Origin: Phycisphaeraceae bacterium
GTDB lineage: Bacteria > Planctomycetota > Phycisphaerae > Phycisphaerales > UBA1924
Assembly (NCBI GenBank): GCA_020639195.1
Contig: JACKHB010000005.1
Location: forward strand, 1 to 64,000
DNA: 64,000 nt
Reading direction: 5' to 3'
The position numbers and the translations under genes were made by a program. Of this stretch, positions 50,545 through 58,870 are shown piece after piece. The notes below the pieces were generated by a model. That model worked only from the letters and a program-made list of their open reading frames with translations. It made no database searches and was not told where the DNA came from. How positions within the stretch are numbered: the first letter of the stretch is position 1; each line of letters starts with the position of its first letter.

Positions 50545-51651
50545 TCAGTTCGTCGGCCGCGGCCCGGCCTTGCCCGAGGCGCTGCTCCACGCGCGTACGA
50601 GCGCGGTACGCGCGCCCACCATCGACCAGAACGCTCGTGTGGCCATGGGACGAACGAGCACCTCCGCGGCCATTCGGCACGCCGGGCTCCGGAGCCGAAG
50701 CCGTCGCCGAAACTCGCGGGCGAATCGTTGTTGCCATGTGTCCGGCGAGCAGTCGTCAATTGCGCACGACTCAACAATGAGGCGTCCCAGGAAGTCTCCC
50801 GACCAGAGCGCCAGTCCAATGCCCTCTCCGCCAATGGGGTCCACGGCCGCCGCGGCGTTGCCGATCCGAATCGAGCGCGGATGCCCGGATCCCACATAGC
50901 GGCTTCGGGCGATGCCGCACGAGGTCCACTCGCCTTCTCGCCATCGCGGATCGAACTCCGGCCACAGCGTTCGGGCCAGCGCGTCGAGGTCTCCCCGGTG
51001 TGCGCCCAGCCATGCCGACCTCACCGCAATCGCGATCGTGCCCCGGTTCCCGCCGAATCCAATCGTCCCGACGTACGCCCCGCGGCACGCCCGAATCCGA
51101 ACGCCCTCAAACATGCGCCGCACGTGGCACTTGATCCCGATCCAGCCCGGAGCCATGGCGACGGGGCCGCGCGGATCGTGGCGGCCGGTTCCATCGGCGT
51201 GCACGACCAATCCGCAGGAGACCTCTCGGCCGTCAGCGACTCGGACCAGCGCACGGTGGGCGCTGTATCCCACGCCGAGCACGGCCGACGGCTGAACGAC
51301 GTGCGCGCCCGCCTCCCGCGCGCGGCGGAGCAACTCATGATCCAGAGCGCTTCGGGGGACAGCCCATGCGCTCGACCGGAGCGGCGCCCGCAGTGTTCCA
51401 CTCCCTCGTTCAAGCAGCATGGAACGCGCCGGGGCGCCGCCGATGGCGATCAGCCGCGGACGGGGAATGAGCCTCTCGAGCAGGCGCGTCGCCGCGGGGC
51501 TGATGAATTCGCCACACGGCTTGGTGCGTGGGAACACGGCTCGCTCGAAGATGGTGACGCGCCAGCCCGCGGACGCGAGGGCGATCGCCGCGCTGCAGCC
51601 GGCGGGTCCGGCGCCGATGATCACGATCCGCGCAGATTGGTCCAGAATCAT
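50545..51651 (-). CDS. FAD-dependent oxidoreductase, geranylgeranyl-reductase-like
   Basis: The 368-residue flavoprotein has the N-terminal Rossmann motif IVIIGAGPAGCSAAIALASA, the PCGEFISPAA segment typical of the geranylgeranyl reductase/UbiH-like group, and the second FAD motif GNAAAAVDPIGGEGIGLA. It would reduce or hydroxylate a hydrophobic substrate. ATG at 51651 with GGGAGG upstream overlaps the stop of the methyltransferase gene by 4 bases. Such a flavin enzyme plus methyltransferase pair is often seen next to type III polyketide synthases, but none is present here. Confidence 0.85.
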   Translation of the reverse strand: MILDQSARIVIIGAGPAGCSAAIALASAGWRVTIFERAVFPRTKPCGEFISPAATRLLERLIPRPRLIAIGGAPARSMLLERGSGTLRAPLRSSAWAVPRSALDHELLRRAREAGAHVVQPSAVLGVGYSAHRALVRVADGREVSCGLVVHADGTGRHDPRGPVAMAPGWIGIKCHVRRMFEGVRIRACRGAYVGTIGFGGNRGTIAIAVRSAWLGAHRGDLDALARTLWPEFDPRWREGEWTSCGIARSRYVGSGHPRSIRIGNAAAAVDPIGGEGIGLALWSGDFLGRLIVESCAIDDCSPDTWQQRFAREFRRRLRLRSPACRMAAEVLVRPMATRAFWSMVGARTALVRAWSSASGKAGPRPTN

Positions 51652-52373
51652 GCCCACCCTCCCGGAGTGTGGCCGACGACGGTGAATCGCTGATATCGCA
51701 CACTCAGTGTGTATTCGGGTGTGCGCCGCCAGGCTCTGCGCGCCAGTTCGATCGCCTCGTGCCTCGTGAATCCAGCCTCGACGCTCACCCGCGCATCGTG
51801 CCGAATCATGCGCGAAGCGCTGAGCGTCAGGAGGCGTACGGCCGCTTTCGCCGCGAGGGACCGGCACAAGTCGTTCCAGATGACTCCAGCCCTCGCGATG
51901 TGGTCCATTGCGGTCAACACTCGCACGACGCCTTCCTCCGGGAGGTGATGGAGGAACAGGCCCGCATGAACAACATCGAACGAGCCATCCGCGAATCGCT
52001 CGCGGAGCGAGAGCGCATCGGCGAGTTCGAGCGTGATTGCGTCCCTGACGTCTGTGTTCCTCTCCACGAACGCGCGAGCGTGTCCGAGGGTCCCGTCGTG
52101 CAGATCGATGGCGGTGATGCGCAGGTCATGGCCGTTGCGCCGAGCCCACCGTGCCGCTACGACAGGCAGGTCGGCCGATCCCGTTCCAACGTCGAGCATT
52201 GTGATCGGACGATCAGACGGCCAGCGACGAGCCCATCGCGAGAGCGGTGCGACGAGCGCGCGCGTCCCGCCCAGGCGGCGATTGACCCACCGGATGTACG
52301 CGAGCGCACGTCCGAGTTGGTCCCGATCGACGTCCGGCGCATCCATGAGTTCGGGGGTGAGCCGCCGCGTCAT
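51648..52373 (-). CDS. Class I SAM-dependent methyltransferase
   Basis: The 241-residue protein carries the SAM-binding motif I MLDVGTGSADLPVVAARWAR, motif II-like ITAIDLHDGTLGHA and motif IV-like FDVVHAGLFLHHLPEEGVVR, matching small-molecule/quinone-type methyltransferases. ATG at 52373 is only five bases after a minus-strand TAGCAT box, indicating a leaderless mRNA; ATG 52400 is an alternative but lies upstream of that box. It is translationally coupled to the flavin oxidoreductase, so both probably act on the same lipid or polyketide-like compound. Confidence 0.85.
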   Translation of the reverse strand: MTRRLTPELMDAPDVDRDQLGRALAYIRWVNRRLGGTRALVAPLSRWARRWPSDRPITMLDVGTGSADLPVVAARWARRNGHDLRITAIDLHDGTLGHARAFVERNTDVRDAITLELADALSLRERFADGSFDVVHAGLFLHHLPEEGVVRVLTAMDHIARAGVIWNDLCRSLAAKAAVRLLTLSASRMIRHDARVSVEAGFTRHEAIELARRAWRRTPEYTLSVRYQRFTVVGHTPGGWA

Positions 52374-52378
52374 TCCGC

Positions 52379-52384
52379 ATGCTA
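52379..52384 (-). promoter_or_regulatory. -10-like box 5 bases before the methyltransferase gene
   Basis: Minus-strand TAGCAT followed by GC, five bases before ATG 52373. No Shine-Dalgarno sequence fits in that space. It is 45 bases from the TATACT box of the divergent panB-like gene. Confidence 0.45.
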
Positions 52385-52429
52385 CCCGCGTGTGACTCAT
52401 CGTCGGGCAACCCGAGAGCGGCGCATTCC

Positions 52430-52435
52430 TATACT
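52430..52435 (+). promoter_or_regulatory. -10 box 6 bases before the panB-like gene
   Basis: TATACT, then GAGCGC, then the GTG start at 52442. The expected transcription start coincides with the start codon, so the mRNA should be leaderless. Confidence 0.55.
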
Positions 52436-52441
52436 GAGCGC

Positions 52442-53392
52442 GTGAGCGCATCGCCTCCTGTTAACGGTGACCGACCGGTCGGCGCGCAGGGACCCTCGCG
52501 CAAACCGGTGACGATCCGCACGCTTCGGGCCATGGCGGCTCGCGCGGAGCCGTTCGCCTGCCTCGCCTGCTACGACGCGACGACCGCCCGATGGATGGAG
52601 CGAGCGGGCGTGCACGTGCTGCTCTCTGGCGACAGCGCGGCGGAGGTCATTCTGGGGCAACCCCGCACGATCCACATGCCGATGGAGGTCTCCGTCGCCT
52701 TGACCGCCGCGCTCAAGCGGGGAGCACCGTCCGCATTTGTGATCGCCGACATGCCCTTCATGAGCTACCAGGCCAGCGATGCCGAGGCGATCCGAAACGC
52801 TGGCCGGTTTATGACCGAGGGGCTGGCCGACGCGGTCAAGCTCGAGATCGATCGTTCGCAAACCCGGCTCGTCCGGAAACTCACCCGCGCTGGTATTCCG
52901 GTCTGCGCCCACGTCGGCAGCCTCCCGCAGCGGGCCGCACTCCGAGGTGGGTATGGGTCCACCGTCCGCACGCGCGAGGACGCGGCGGATGTGGTGCAGG
53001 ATGCCATCGAGATGGAGCGGGCCGGAGCGGTGCTGCTGCTGATCGAGGCAGCGCCCGACGATGTGGCGCACGAAATCGTGCAGCGCACGAAGGTGCCCCT
53101 TATCGGGATCGGCGCCGGACCCGCGTGCCACGGTCAGATCCTCGTGTTTCACGACCTCGTCGGACTGTCGGATCACGCGCCCCGCTTCGCCGAGCCCGTG
53201 GATGCCCTCGGAGATCGGCTGCTCGAGGCCGGGAGGGAGTGGGTCACCCGGGTTGCGGAGCGCAGGATCGGCGGTCGAGGGTACGAATTCGAGCCCGAGA
53301 AGCCCGCGACTATCCGAACCCAGGGGGCCGAATCCGACGAAGAGAGGGCGGTGCGGCACCGCCGGGGCGCGCGAGCCGCCAGCGAGAGGTAA
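52442..53392 (+). CDS. panB: PanB-like ketopantoate hydroxymethyltransferase
   Basis: The 316-residue (beta/alpha)8 protein follows PanB closely: FACLACYDATTARWMERAGV, then LLSGDSAAEVILGQ, ADMPFMSYQASDAEAIRNAG and the C-terminal IGIGAGPACHGQILVFHDLV. The enzyme makes ketopantoate from ketoisovalerate for pantothenate. Some normally invariant sites differ: KLEID replaces KIEGG, and HGQ replaces DGQ. A 40-residue charged tail follows the barrel. It may therefore be a divergent PanB or a paralogue with another substrate. GTG 52442 lies six bases after TATACT. No panC or panD is nearby; htrA follows after 5 bases. Confidence 0.82.
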   Translation: MSASPPVNGDRPVGAQGPSRKPVTIRTLRAMAARAEPFACLACYDATTARWMERAGVHVLLSGDSAAEVILGQPRTIHMPMEVSVALTAALKRGAPSAFVIADMPFMSYQASDAEAIRNAGRFMTEGLADAVKLEIDRSQTRLVRKLTRAGIPVCAHVGSLPQRAALRGGYGSTVRTREDAADVVQDAIEMERAGAVLLLIEAAPDDVAHEIVQRTKVPLIGIGAGPACHGQILVFHDLVGLSDHAPRFAEPVDALGDRLLEAGREWVTRVAERRIGGRGYEFEPEKPATIRTQGAESDEERAVRHRRGARAASER

Positions 53393-53397
53393 CCGAC

Positions 53398-54798
53398 ATG
53401 CGACGATTCGTTTCGATCCTCCCCGCGACCCTCGTGCTGACCGTCGCGATCGCGGCACTGTACGTTGTGCCGCTGACCGTTCGTCGAGCGACGTTCGCCG
53501 CGGCCGAAGCGCGGGTGCAGCTGGCCCGTCAGACCCTGGACGATGACGACCTTCTCGATCGGCTCGACCAGGCGTTCACGAGCGTGGCCGATGCTGTGGT
53601 GCCGTCGGTGGTTCACATCGAGGTCCGCGGGCCTCGTCGCACGTTCCTCGGGGCGTCGGGCGCGGGCTGGATCTTCGATGATCAGGGCCACATCGTCACC
53701 AATGCCCACGTGGTCGAGCAGTCCCAACGCATCGAGGTGCAGTTCTTCGACGGACGCGTCGTCCCGGCACGCCTGGTGCGAGCCGACTCGGGCACCGATA
53801 TCGCCGTACTCCGCGTCGCCGAGACCGCGGGCATCATCCCGGCGCGCCGGGCCTCGGGGCAACTGCTCCGCCAGGGCCAGAACGTGTTCGCATTTGGCTC
53901 TCCGTTTGGGTTCAAATTCTCGATGTCCCGTGGCGTGATCTCGGGCCTGGGCCGTTCGCCGACCAGCGCTGTCGAGTTCGGCGGCATGACCAACTTCATC
54001 CAGACCGACGCCGCGGTCAATCCAGGGAACTCGGGCGGCCCACTGGTCGACATCCACGGGCGGGTGATCGGCATGAACGTCGCCATCGCTACGGGACGCG
54101 ACACGCAGGGTACCAACGAGTCCGGCCAGTCCGCGGGCATCTCTTTCGCCATTCCGCTCGCCACCATCGACTACGTCGTCGAGCAGTTGATCGCGGGGCG
54201 CGACCCAAGCAGCGGATTCCTCGGCATCACGCTCCCCCCGCGCGATACCACGGCCGTTTCGGGTGCGTCGTTCCGTGGCACGGGCGTTCTGGTGGATTCC
54301 GTCCAACCGGGCGGCCCCGCCGAGCAGGCCGGGCTGCGGGCCAACGACGTCATCGTCAGGATCGACGGAGAGCGAACCCCGAGCGTGCCCGTGCTCCAGT
54401 CGGTGGTGGCATCGAAGCGACCGGGCCAGGAGGTCGCTGTCGAGTTCTGGCGCGAGCGGGAGGACGCCCTGCTCTCGGCACGCGTGATCATGGGAGAGTT
54501 CACGGCGCGCCAGAAGAACGGCCAGCGCGGGCGCAGTGCGCTGGCGCGGTTCCTTGGCGTCATCATCGACGACAATCCCGCTGGCCCCGTGGTGTCGCAG
54601 CTGATGTCTGAACAGACGGCCGATCTCGGGTTCGAACGCGGCCAGGTGATCGAACAAGTGGGAGGGAAGTCGGTGTCGACGGCTTCGGACGTCGGCGCCG
54701 AACTCGTTGATGCGGGGTTTCTCTCCGGGGACGAGGTGGAGGTCGTGCTGCGCGCTGAGGATGGCGAGCGACGGCGAGTCCGGATCAGCACGCGGTAG
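53398..54798 (+). CDS. HtrA/DegP-type serine protease with PDZ domains
   Basis: The 466-residue protein has an N-terminal transmembrane/signal anchor (ILPATLVLTVAIAALYVV). The trypsin-like domain carries His104 (VTNAHVV), Asp134 (SGTDIAVLR) and Ser212 (NPGNSGGPL). A first PDZ domain lies at about 270-360 (VDSVQPGGPAEQAGLRANDV) and a second partial PDZ at the C-terminus. It probably degrades misfolded envelope proteins. ATG at 53398 with AGAGG upstream; the frame open to 52591 is a shadow of panB. It is co-directional with panB, 5 bases apart. Confidence 0.93.
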   Translation: MRRFVSILPATLVLTVAIAALYVVPLTVRRATFAAAEARVQLARQTLDDDDLLDRLDQAFTSVADAVVPSVVHIEVRGPRRTFLGASGAGWIFDDQGHIVTNAHVVEQSQRIEVQFFDGRVVPARLVRADSGTDIAVLRVAETAGIIPARRASGQLLRQGQNVFAFGSPFGFKFSMSRGVISGLGRSPTSAVEFGGMTNFIQTDAAVNPGNSGGPLVDIHGRVIGMNVAIATGRDTQGTNESGQSAGISFAIPLATIDYVVEQLIAGRDPSSGFLGITLPPRDTTAVSGASFRGTGVLVDSVQPGGPAEQAGLRANDVIVRIDGERTPSVPVLQSVVASKRPGQEVAVEFWREREDALLSARVIMGEFTARQKNGQRGRSALARFLGVIIDDNPAGPVVSQLMSEQTADLGFERGQVIEQVGGKSVSTASDVGAELVDAGFLSGDEVEVVLRAEDGERRRVRISTR

Positions 54799-54855
54799 CG
54801 GTGATCCCCGCGAGTGGACGACCTGTCGAATCGCGGTCCCCCCTCCCCTGCGACG

Positions 54856-54861
54856 TACCCT
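54856..54861 (+). promoter_or_regulatory. -10-like box 8 bases before the ribokinase-like gene
   Basis: TACCCT followed by GC, eight bases before ATG 54870, with no ribosome-binding site between. It predicts a leaderless mRNA. Confidence 0.5.
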
Positions 54862-54869
54862 GCCTGCCA

Positions 54870-55802
54870 ATGGCACCGCGCATCACCGTTGTCGGCTCGC
54901 TCAACATGGACCACGTGCTGCGCGCCACCTCCCTGCCTCGCGAAGGGGAGACGGTGGCCGCGACGCGGTTTGATCGCTTTCCTGGAGGGAAGGGCGCGAA
55001 CCAGGCCGTCGGCTGCGCGCGGCTCGGCTCCGAGGTGCGCTTCGTGGGGATGGTCGGCCAAGACGACTACGGCCGCCGATTCCGCGAAGCGCTCAATTCT
55101 GAGGGCATCGATACCTCCGGCCTGCTCGCGTGCGACCATCCGACCGGCGTCGGGTTGATCACGCTCGACGCTCAGGCCCGGAGCACGATCGTCGTCGCTC
55201 TGGGCGCCAACCTGGCGCTGACGCCCGCTCACGTCCGCGAGCACACAGCCGCCATCGCGTCGGCCGATGGTCTGATCCTCCAACTCGAGATCCCGATGGA
55301 TTCGGTCGCCGAGGCGGCGCACATCGCCCATGGCGCAGGCGTGCCGGTCGTGCTCAACGCCGCGCCCGGCTCGATCGTTCCTGACGATCTGCTCGACCTT
55401 GTCGACGTGCTCGTCGTCAACGAGCACGAAGCGATGGTCTTGCTGGGCGCGACGGAGGATCCGTGCGTGGACCTGACGCAACTCGGCCGCGCGCACCGGA
55501 TCGACCTGATCGTCATGACCCGAGGCGAGCACGGCGCCTGGATCAGTCAGGCCGACGAAGCACAGGACATCCCGGCCTTCAGGGTCGATGCCATCGATCC
55601 CGTGGGCGCCGGCGACGCGTTCGTGGGCGCGCTGACGTGCGCGCTCGTGCGCCGAGGCGGGCTCAAGGGGCTGACTCCCGCGGCCGCCCGGGACGCCTGC
55701 CTCTGGGCCAGCGCGGCGGGGGCCCTTGCTACCACGATCGCCGGGGCCATCCCATCGCTGCCCCGGGCAGCCGCGGTCGATCAGCTTGCCCTGGGGCGTT
55801 GA
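54870..55802 (+). CDS. Ribokinase-like PfkB-family sugar kinase
   Basis: The 310-residue PfkB-family kinase has the first signature FPGGKGANQAVGCARLG and the second DPVGAGDAFVGAL with the catalytic Asp. The N-terminal VVGSLNMDHVLRATSLPREG is very close to ribokinase (RbsK), which phosphorylates ribose at O5, so ribose is the likely substrate. ATG at 54870 follows a TACCCT box by eight bases. Its 3' end overlaps the convergent GH31 gene by 22 bases. Confidence 0.9.
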   Translation: MAPRITVVGSLNMDHVLRATSLPREGETVAATRFDRFPGGKGANQAVGCARLGSEVRFVGMVGQDDYGRRFREALNSEGIDTSGLLACDHPTGVGLITLDAQARSTIVVALGANLALTPAHVREHTAAIASADGLILQLEIPMDSVAEAAHIAHGAGVPVVLNAAPGSIVPDDLLDLVDVLVVNEHEAMVLLGATEDPCVDLTQLGRAHRIDLIVMTRGEHGAWISQADEAQDIPAFRVDAIDPVGAGDAFVGALTCALVRRGGLKGLTPAAARDACLWASAAGALATTIAGAIPSLPRAAAVDQLALGR

Positions 55803-57898
55803 CCGCTCACGTCGATCGTCTCCACTCGCACGGACCGCGTCCCCGGATTGACGCAATCCACCTGGATCAGGTGCGCGTGCGGTGGCCACGTGCCCTCGAC
55901 CGATTCGATGCGCACCACGACACCGCCGCGCTCGTCGCCCGCCGCCTCAAACGTGGTCAAGCGGTACTGCCCCTGGCGAAAGTCCAGGGTCTCACCGTCG
56001 TCCTCGTAATACGACCCTCTCGCCTCATGCCGCGCATCGAGATTCACCAGCAGCGTCAGCGGCTTGACCGGATGCTCTCCGGTGTGCTGCATAATGGGCG
56101 CAATCGGCACGATGGCACCCGGGCGGATGGCCAAGCGCGGAAGCACTTCGTCATCCTCCGATTCCAACCGGAGGTCCCGCCACGACGCTAGCACAGGCAC
56201 GGGGCGTCCATGCTCCGGCATCGAGCCTTGTCCATTCGCACTCGGCTCCGACACATTCGCGCGAACAAGCAGATCCCCGCCCAGCAGGAACGCGTCTTCG
56301 ATCCCTCTGAGACTCGCGTCTGTCGAGTCGGCCATGAACACCGGGCGCGCGATCGGGCGACCCGTCATCGCGCTCTCGCGGGCAACGCCGTACAGGTACG
56401 GCAACAGGCGCATCCGGCGCTCGAGCGCCCTCCGACACGTCGCCTCGCACGCGGCACCAAAGGACCACGGTTCGTGGTCCTTCGTGTCCTTCTCGCTGTG
56501 TCCACGCGCAAACGGCAGGAGCGCGCCGATCCCCATCCACCGCGCAAACAGCTCCGGCGTCGCGTTCTCGCTGAAACCCCCGATGTCCGGTCCGACCATG
56601 GGCTGTCCCGACAGCCCGAGATTCAGCACCATCGGAATCGACATCGCCAGGTGCGACCAGTTACTGGTGTTGTCGCCGGTCCAGCACGCGGCGTAACGCT
56701 GCCCGCCAAGGAAGTTCGCGCGCGTGAGCACGAACACTCGCCGGTTCGGGCGCAGGCGGGCGAGGCCCTCCGACGTGGCGCGGGCCATCTGCATTCCATA
56801 GACGTTGTGATACCGGCCATGATCTCCCGGCCCTCCCAGATCCGCATCGGCCCGGTGCGGAATGTCGTCGGAGATCGTCTTGCGTGGCCCGGCGTCGAAT
56901 GCCGCCGGTTCGTTCATGTCGTTCCAGACCCCATCGGCTCCCACGCTGGTCAGCTCGCGGCATTGCTCCGACCACCACTCCCTCACCCGCGAGTTGAGAA
57001 AATCCGGCAGCGCACACTGCCCCGGCCACACTCTTACGTGCACCTCGCCGGGGGGCTCGTGCGGCGTGCGGAGGAAGTGACCGCCCGCGCGCCCGGATCG
57101 ATACACACCGTATCGATGATCAACTTTGATCCCCGGGTCCACCATTGTCACCGCGTGGAACCCCATCTCGTGCAGCGCATGGTGCAGTCCCCGCGGATCC
57201 GGGAACCGCTCGTGGTCGAAGGTGAAGCACCGAAACCCGCTCATGTGGTCGATGTCCATCCACAGGCCGTCACACGGAATCCGCCGAGCACGGAACTCCC
57301 GCCCGACCTCCAGCACTCTCTCGGCGGTCATGTAGGAGTAGCGGCACTGGTGGTACCCCAACGCCCATCGCGGAGGCATTGGCGCGCACCCCGTCAGAGT
57401 CGCGAGCGCCTCAACTACTTCCATCGGATGCGCGCGCTCGATGACGACGACGGCGGGCGCCGGACCCATCGCGATGCACGTGACAGACCGGCGCAGTGAG
57501 ATCGTCGCGCGTCGAGTGGTCTCGAACAGCATGCCGAAGGCCGAGCCATCCCGCCGGACGCCCAGGACCCAGGGATGTGATTGGTACAGCTTCCGGGAGG
57601 CCGCCGCGTAGCCCCACGCGTCAAAGTTGTCCAGGCGGATGCTCGTCCCGTTCCGCCGTAGGGGACCGGCCACCATCCCAGTGCCATACAAATCGATGTC
57701 CGGTTCGAGCCAGAGGCGCGCAACTCCGCAGCTCCCCACGCGGGCGAATCGAGGCGAAGCGCTCCAGTGCGGAGGGAGTGGTCCTGTCGCTCGAGGCGGC
57801 TCCACATAGCCCGGAAAGGGCACCACATCGCCCGCGCGAAACCTCGCGATGCGATCTCCGAGCATCTCAGACACAACCGGCGCAGTCCATTCCGGCAA
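55781..57898 (-). CDS. Glycoside hydrolase family 31 alpha-glycosidase
   Basis: The 705-residue GH31 enzyme retains anomeric configuration; most members act on alpha-glucosides or alpha-xylosides. The catalytic nucleophile is Asp327 in VWNDMNEPA and the acid/base Asp409 in WTGDNTSNW; also typical are PPRWALGYHQCRYSY and GLWMDIDHM near residue 210. There is no signal peptide, so it is probably cytoplasmic. The start is TTG at 57898 with GGAGGG seven bases upstream. The 3' end overlaps the convergent ribokinase-like gene, which may also handle sugars. Confidence 0.93.
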   Translation of the reverse strand: MPEWTAPVVSEMLGDRIARFRAGDVVPFPGYVEPPRATGPLPPHWSASPRFARVGSCGVARLWLEPDIDLYGTGMVAGPLRRNGTSIRLDNFDAWGYAAASRKLYQSHPWVLGVRRDGSAFGMLFETTRRATISLRRSVTCIAMGPAPAVVVIERAHPMEVVEALATLTGCAPMPPRWALGYHQCRYSYMTAERVLEVGREFRARRIPCDGLWMDIDHMSGFRCFTFDHERFPDPRGLHHALHEMGFHAVTMVDPGIKVDHRYGVYRSGRAGGHFLRTPHEPPGEVHVRVWPGQCALPDFLNSRVREWWSEQCRELTSVGADGVWNDMNEPAAFDAGPRKTISDDIPHRADADLGGPGDHGRYHNVYGMQMARATSEGLARLRPNRRVFVLTRANFLGGQRYAACWTGDNTSNWSHLAMSIPMVLNLGLSGQPMVGPDIGGFSENATPELFARWMGIGALLPFARGHSEKDTKDHEPWSFGAACEATCRRALERRMRLLPYLYGVARESAMTGRPIARPVFMADSTDASLRGIEDAFLLGGDLLVRANVSEPSANGQGSMPEHGRPVPVLASWRDLRLESEDDEVLPRLAIRPGAIVPIAPIMQHTGEHPVKPLTLLVNLDARHEARGSYYEDDGETLDFRQGQYRLTTFEAAGDERGGVVVRIESVEGTWPPHAHLIQVDCVNPGTRSVRVETIDVSGQRPRAS

Positions 57899-57921
57899 TC
57901 GGCACCCTCCGTAGGATCAGC

Positions 57922-57927
57922 AGAGTA
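57922..57927 (-). promoter_or_regulatory. Candidate -10 box before the GH31 gene
   Basis: Minus-strand TACTCT followed by GC, 23 bases before the TTG start, leaving a short leader that contains GGAGGG. Confidence 0.45.
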
Positions 57928-58000
57928 GGTGAAACCCCGGCCACGAGGCTCCCAAAGACCATCCGGGAGAATCCACTCGCGGCAAACCGGAGGACGCAAC

Positions 58001-58864
58001 GTGGCGACGACCCGCAACCGAATGGCTCAGTTGGTCGGGCTGTTGACCTGTGGCATCATCGCGGCCTGCTCGACGTGGTCTGCCCCGTTCCACGAAACTC
58101 GCGAACTCCAGGTGGAGCATCGACCGGGATCGGCCATCGACATCGAGACCGCCAACGGCGCCATCGAAGTCGAGGTCGGTCAGGCCGACGCGGTGCTCAT
58201 CGACGCCACGATCAAGGCCACGTCCCAGGAACGCCTCGACGCGACCGAGATCGCGGCATCCCGCCTCGACGACGGCACACTCCTGCTCAGGGTCGTGTGG
58301 CCAAACGACCAGCGCCTCGGACCAGAGGGGTGTTCGTTCAGAGTGACCCTTCCAGGCGCCGTCGGCGTTCGCCTGGATACCTCCAACGGCGCCATCGTCT
58401 TGCGCGGCGCCTCGGGCGACGCGGACCTGAGCGCGTCCAACGGCCGAATCACGGTCAAGGAGCAGGACGGCAACGTCACGGCTCACACAAGCAACGGTGC
58501 GGTCGAGATCGAGCACGCCTCGGGCAATGTTGAGGTGCGATCCTCCAACGGCGCACTCAGCACGATGGGCGTTGGTGGGTCGGTCGTGGCTCGCACCAGC
58601 AACGGGCGGATCCGCGTAGCGCTCGACGACGACTCGGTCGGGCCGATCCAGCTGACCTCGTCCAATGGGTCGATCGACCTCGACGTCGGGTCCGCATTCG
58701 CCGGCGTCATCGAGGCCGACACGTCCAATGGCAGGGTCTCGCTCGAGGGATTCGACGACGGCATGGTGGCGTCCAAGAAGCGCACGTCGGCACGGATCCG
58801 CTGCGGCGCCGGCCCCCAGTGCCGCATCACCACCTCAAACGGCTCCATCTCGATCAACCGTTGA
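58001..58864 (+). CDS. DUF4097-type beta-repeat lipoprotein
   Basis: The 287-residue product has a lipoprotein signal (GLLTCGIIAAC, Cys at about 22). A regular right-handed-solenoid-like series follows in which the tripeptide SNG recurs about every 19 to 20 residues: LDTSNGAIVL, LSASNGRITV, AHTSNGAVEI, VRSSNGALST, ARTSNGRIRV, LTSSNGSIDL, ADTSNGRVSL, ITTSNGSISI. This is the DUF4097 adhesin-like pattern; function is not established. GTG at 58001 has CCGGAGG seven bases upstream. Confidence 0.85.
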   Translation: MATTRNRMAQLVGLLTCGIIAACSTWSAPFHETRELQVEHRPGSAIDIETANGAIEVEVGQADAVLIDATIKATSQERLDATEIAASRLDDGTLLLRVVWPNDQRLGPEGCSFRVTLPGAVGVRLDTSNGAIVLRGASGDADLSASNGRITVKEQDGNVTAHTSNGAVEIEHASGNVEVRSSNGALSTMGVGGSVVARTSNGRIRVALDDDSVGPIQLTSSNGSIDLDVGSAFAGVIEADTSNGRVSLEGFDDGMVASKKRTSARIRCGAGPQCRITTSNGSISINR

Positions 58865-58870
58865 TCGATC

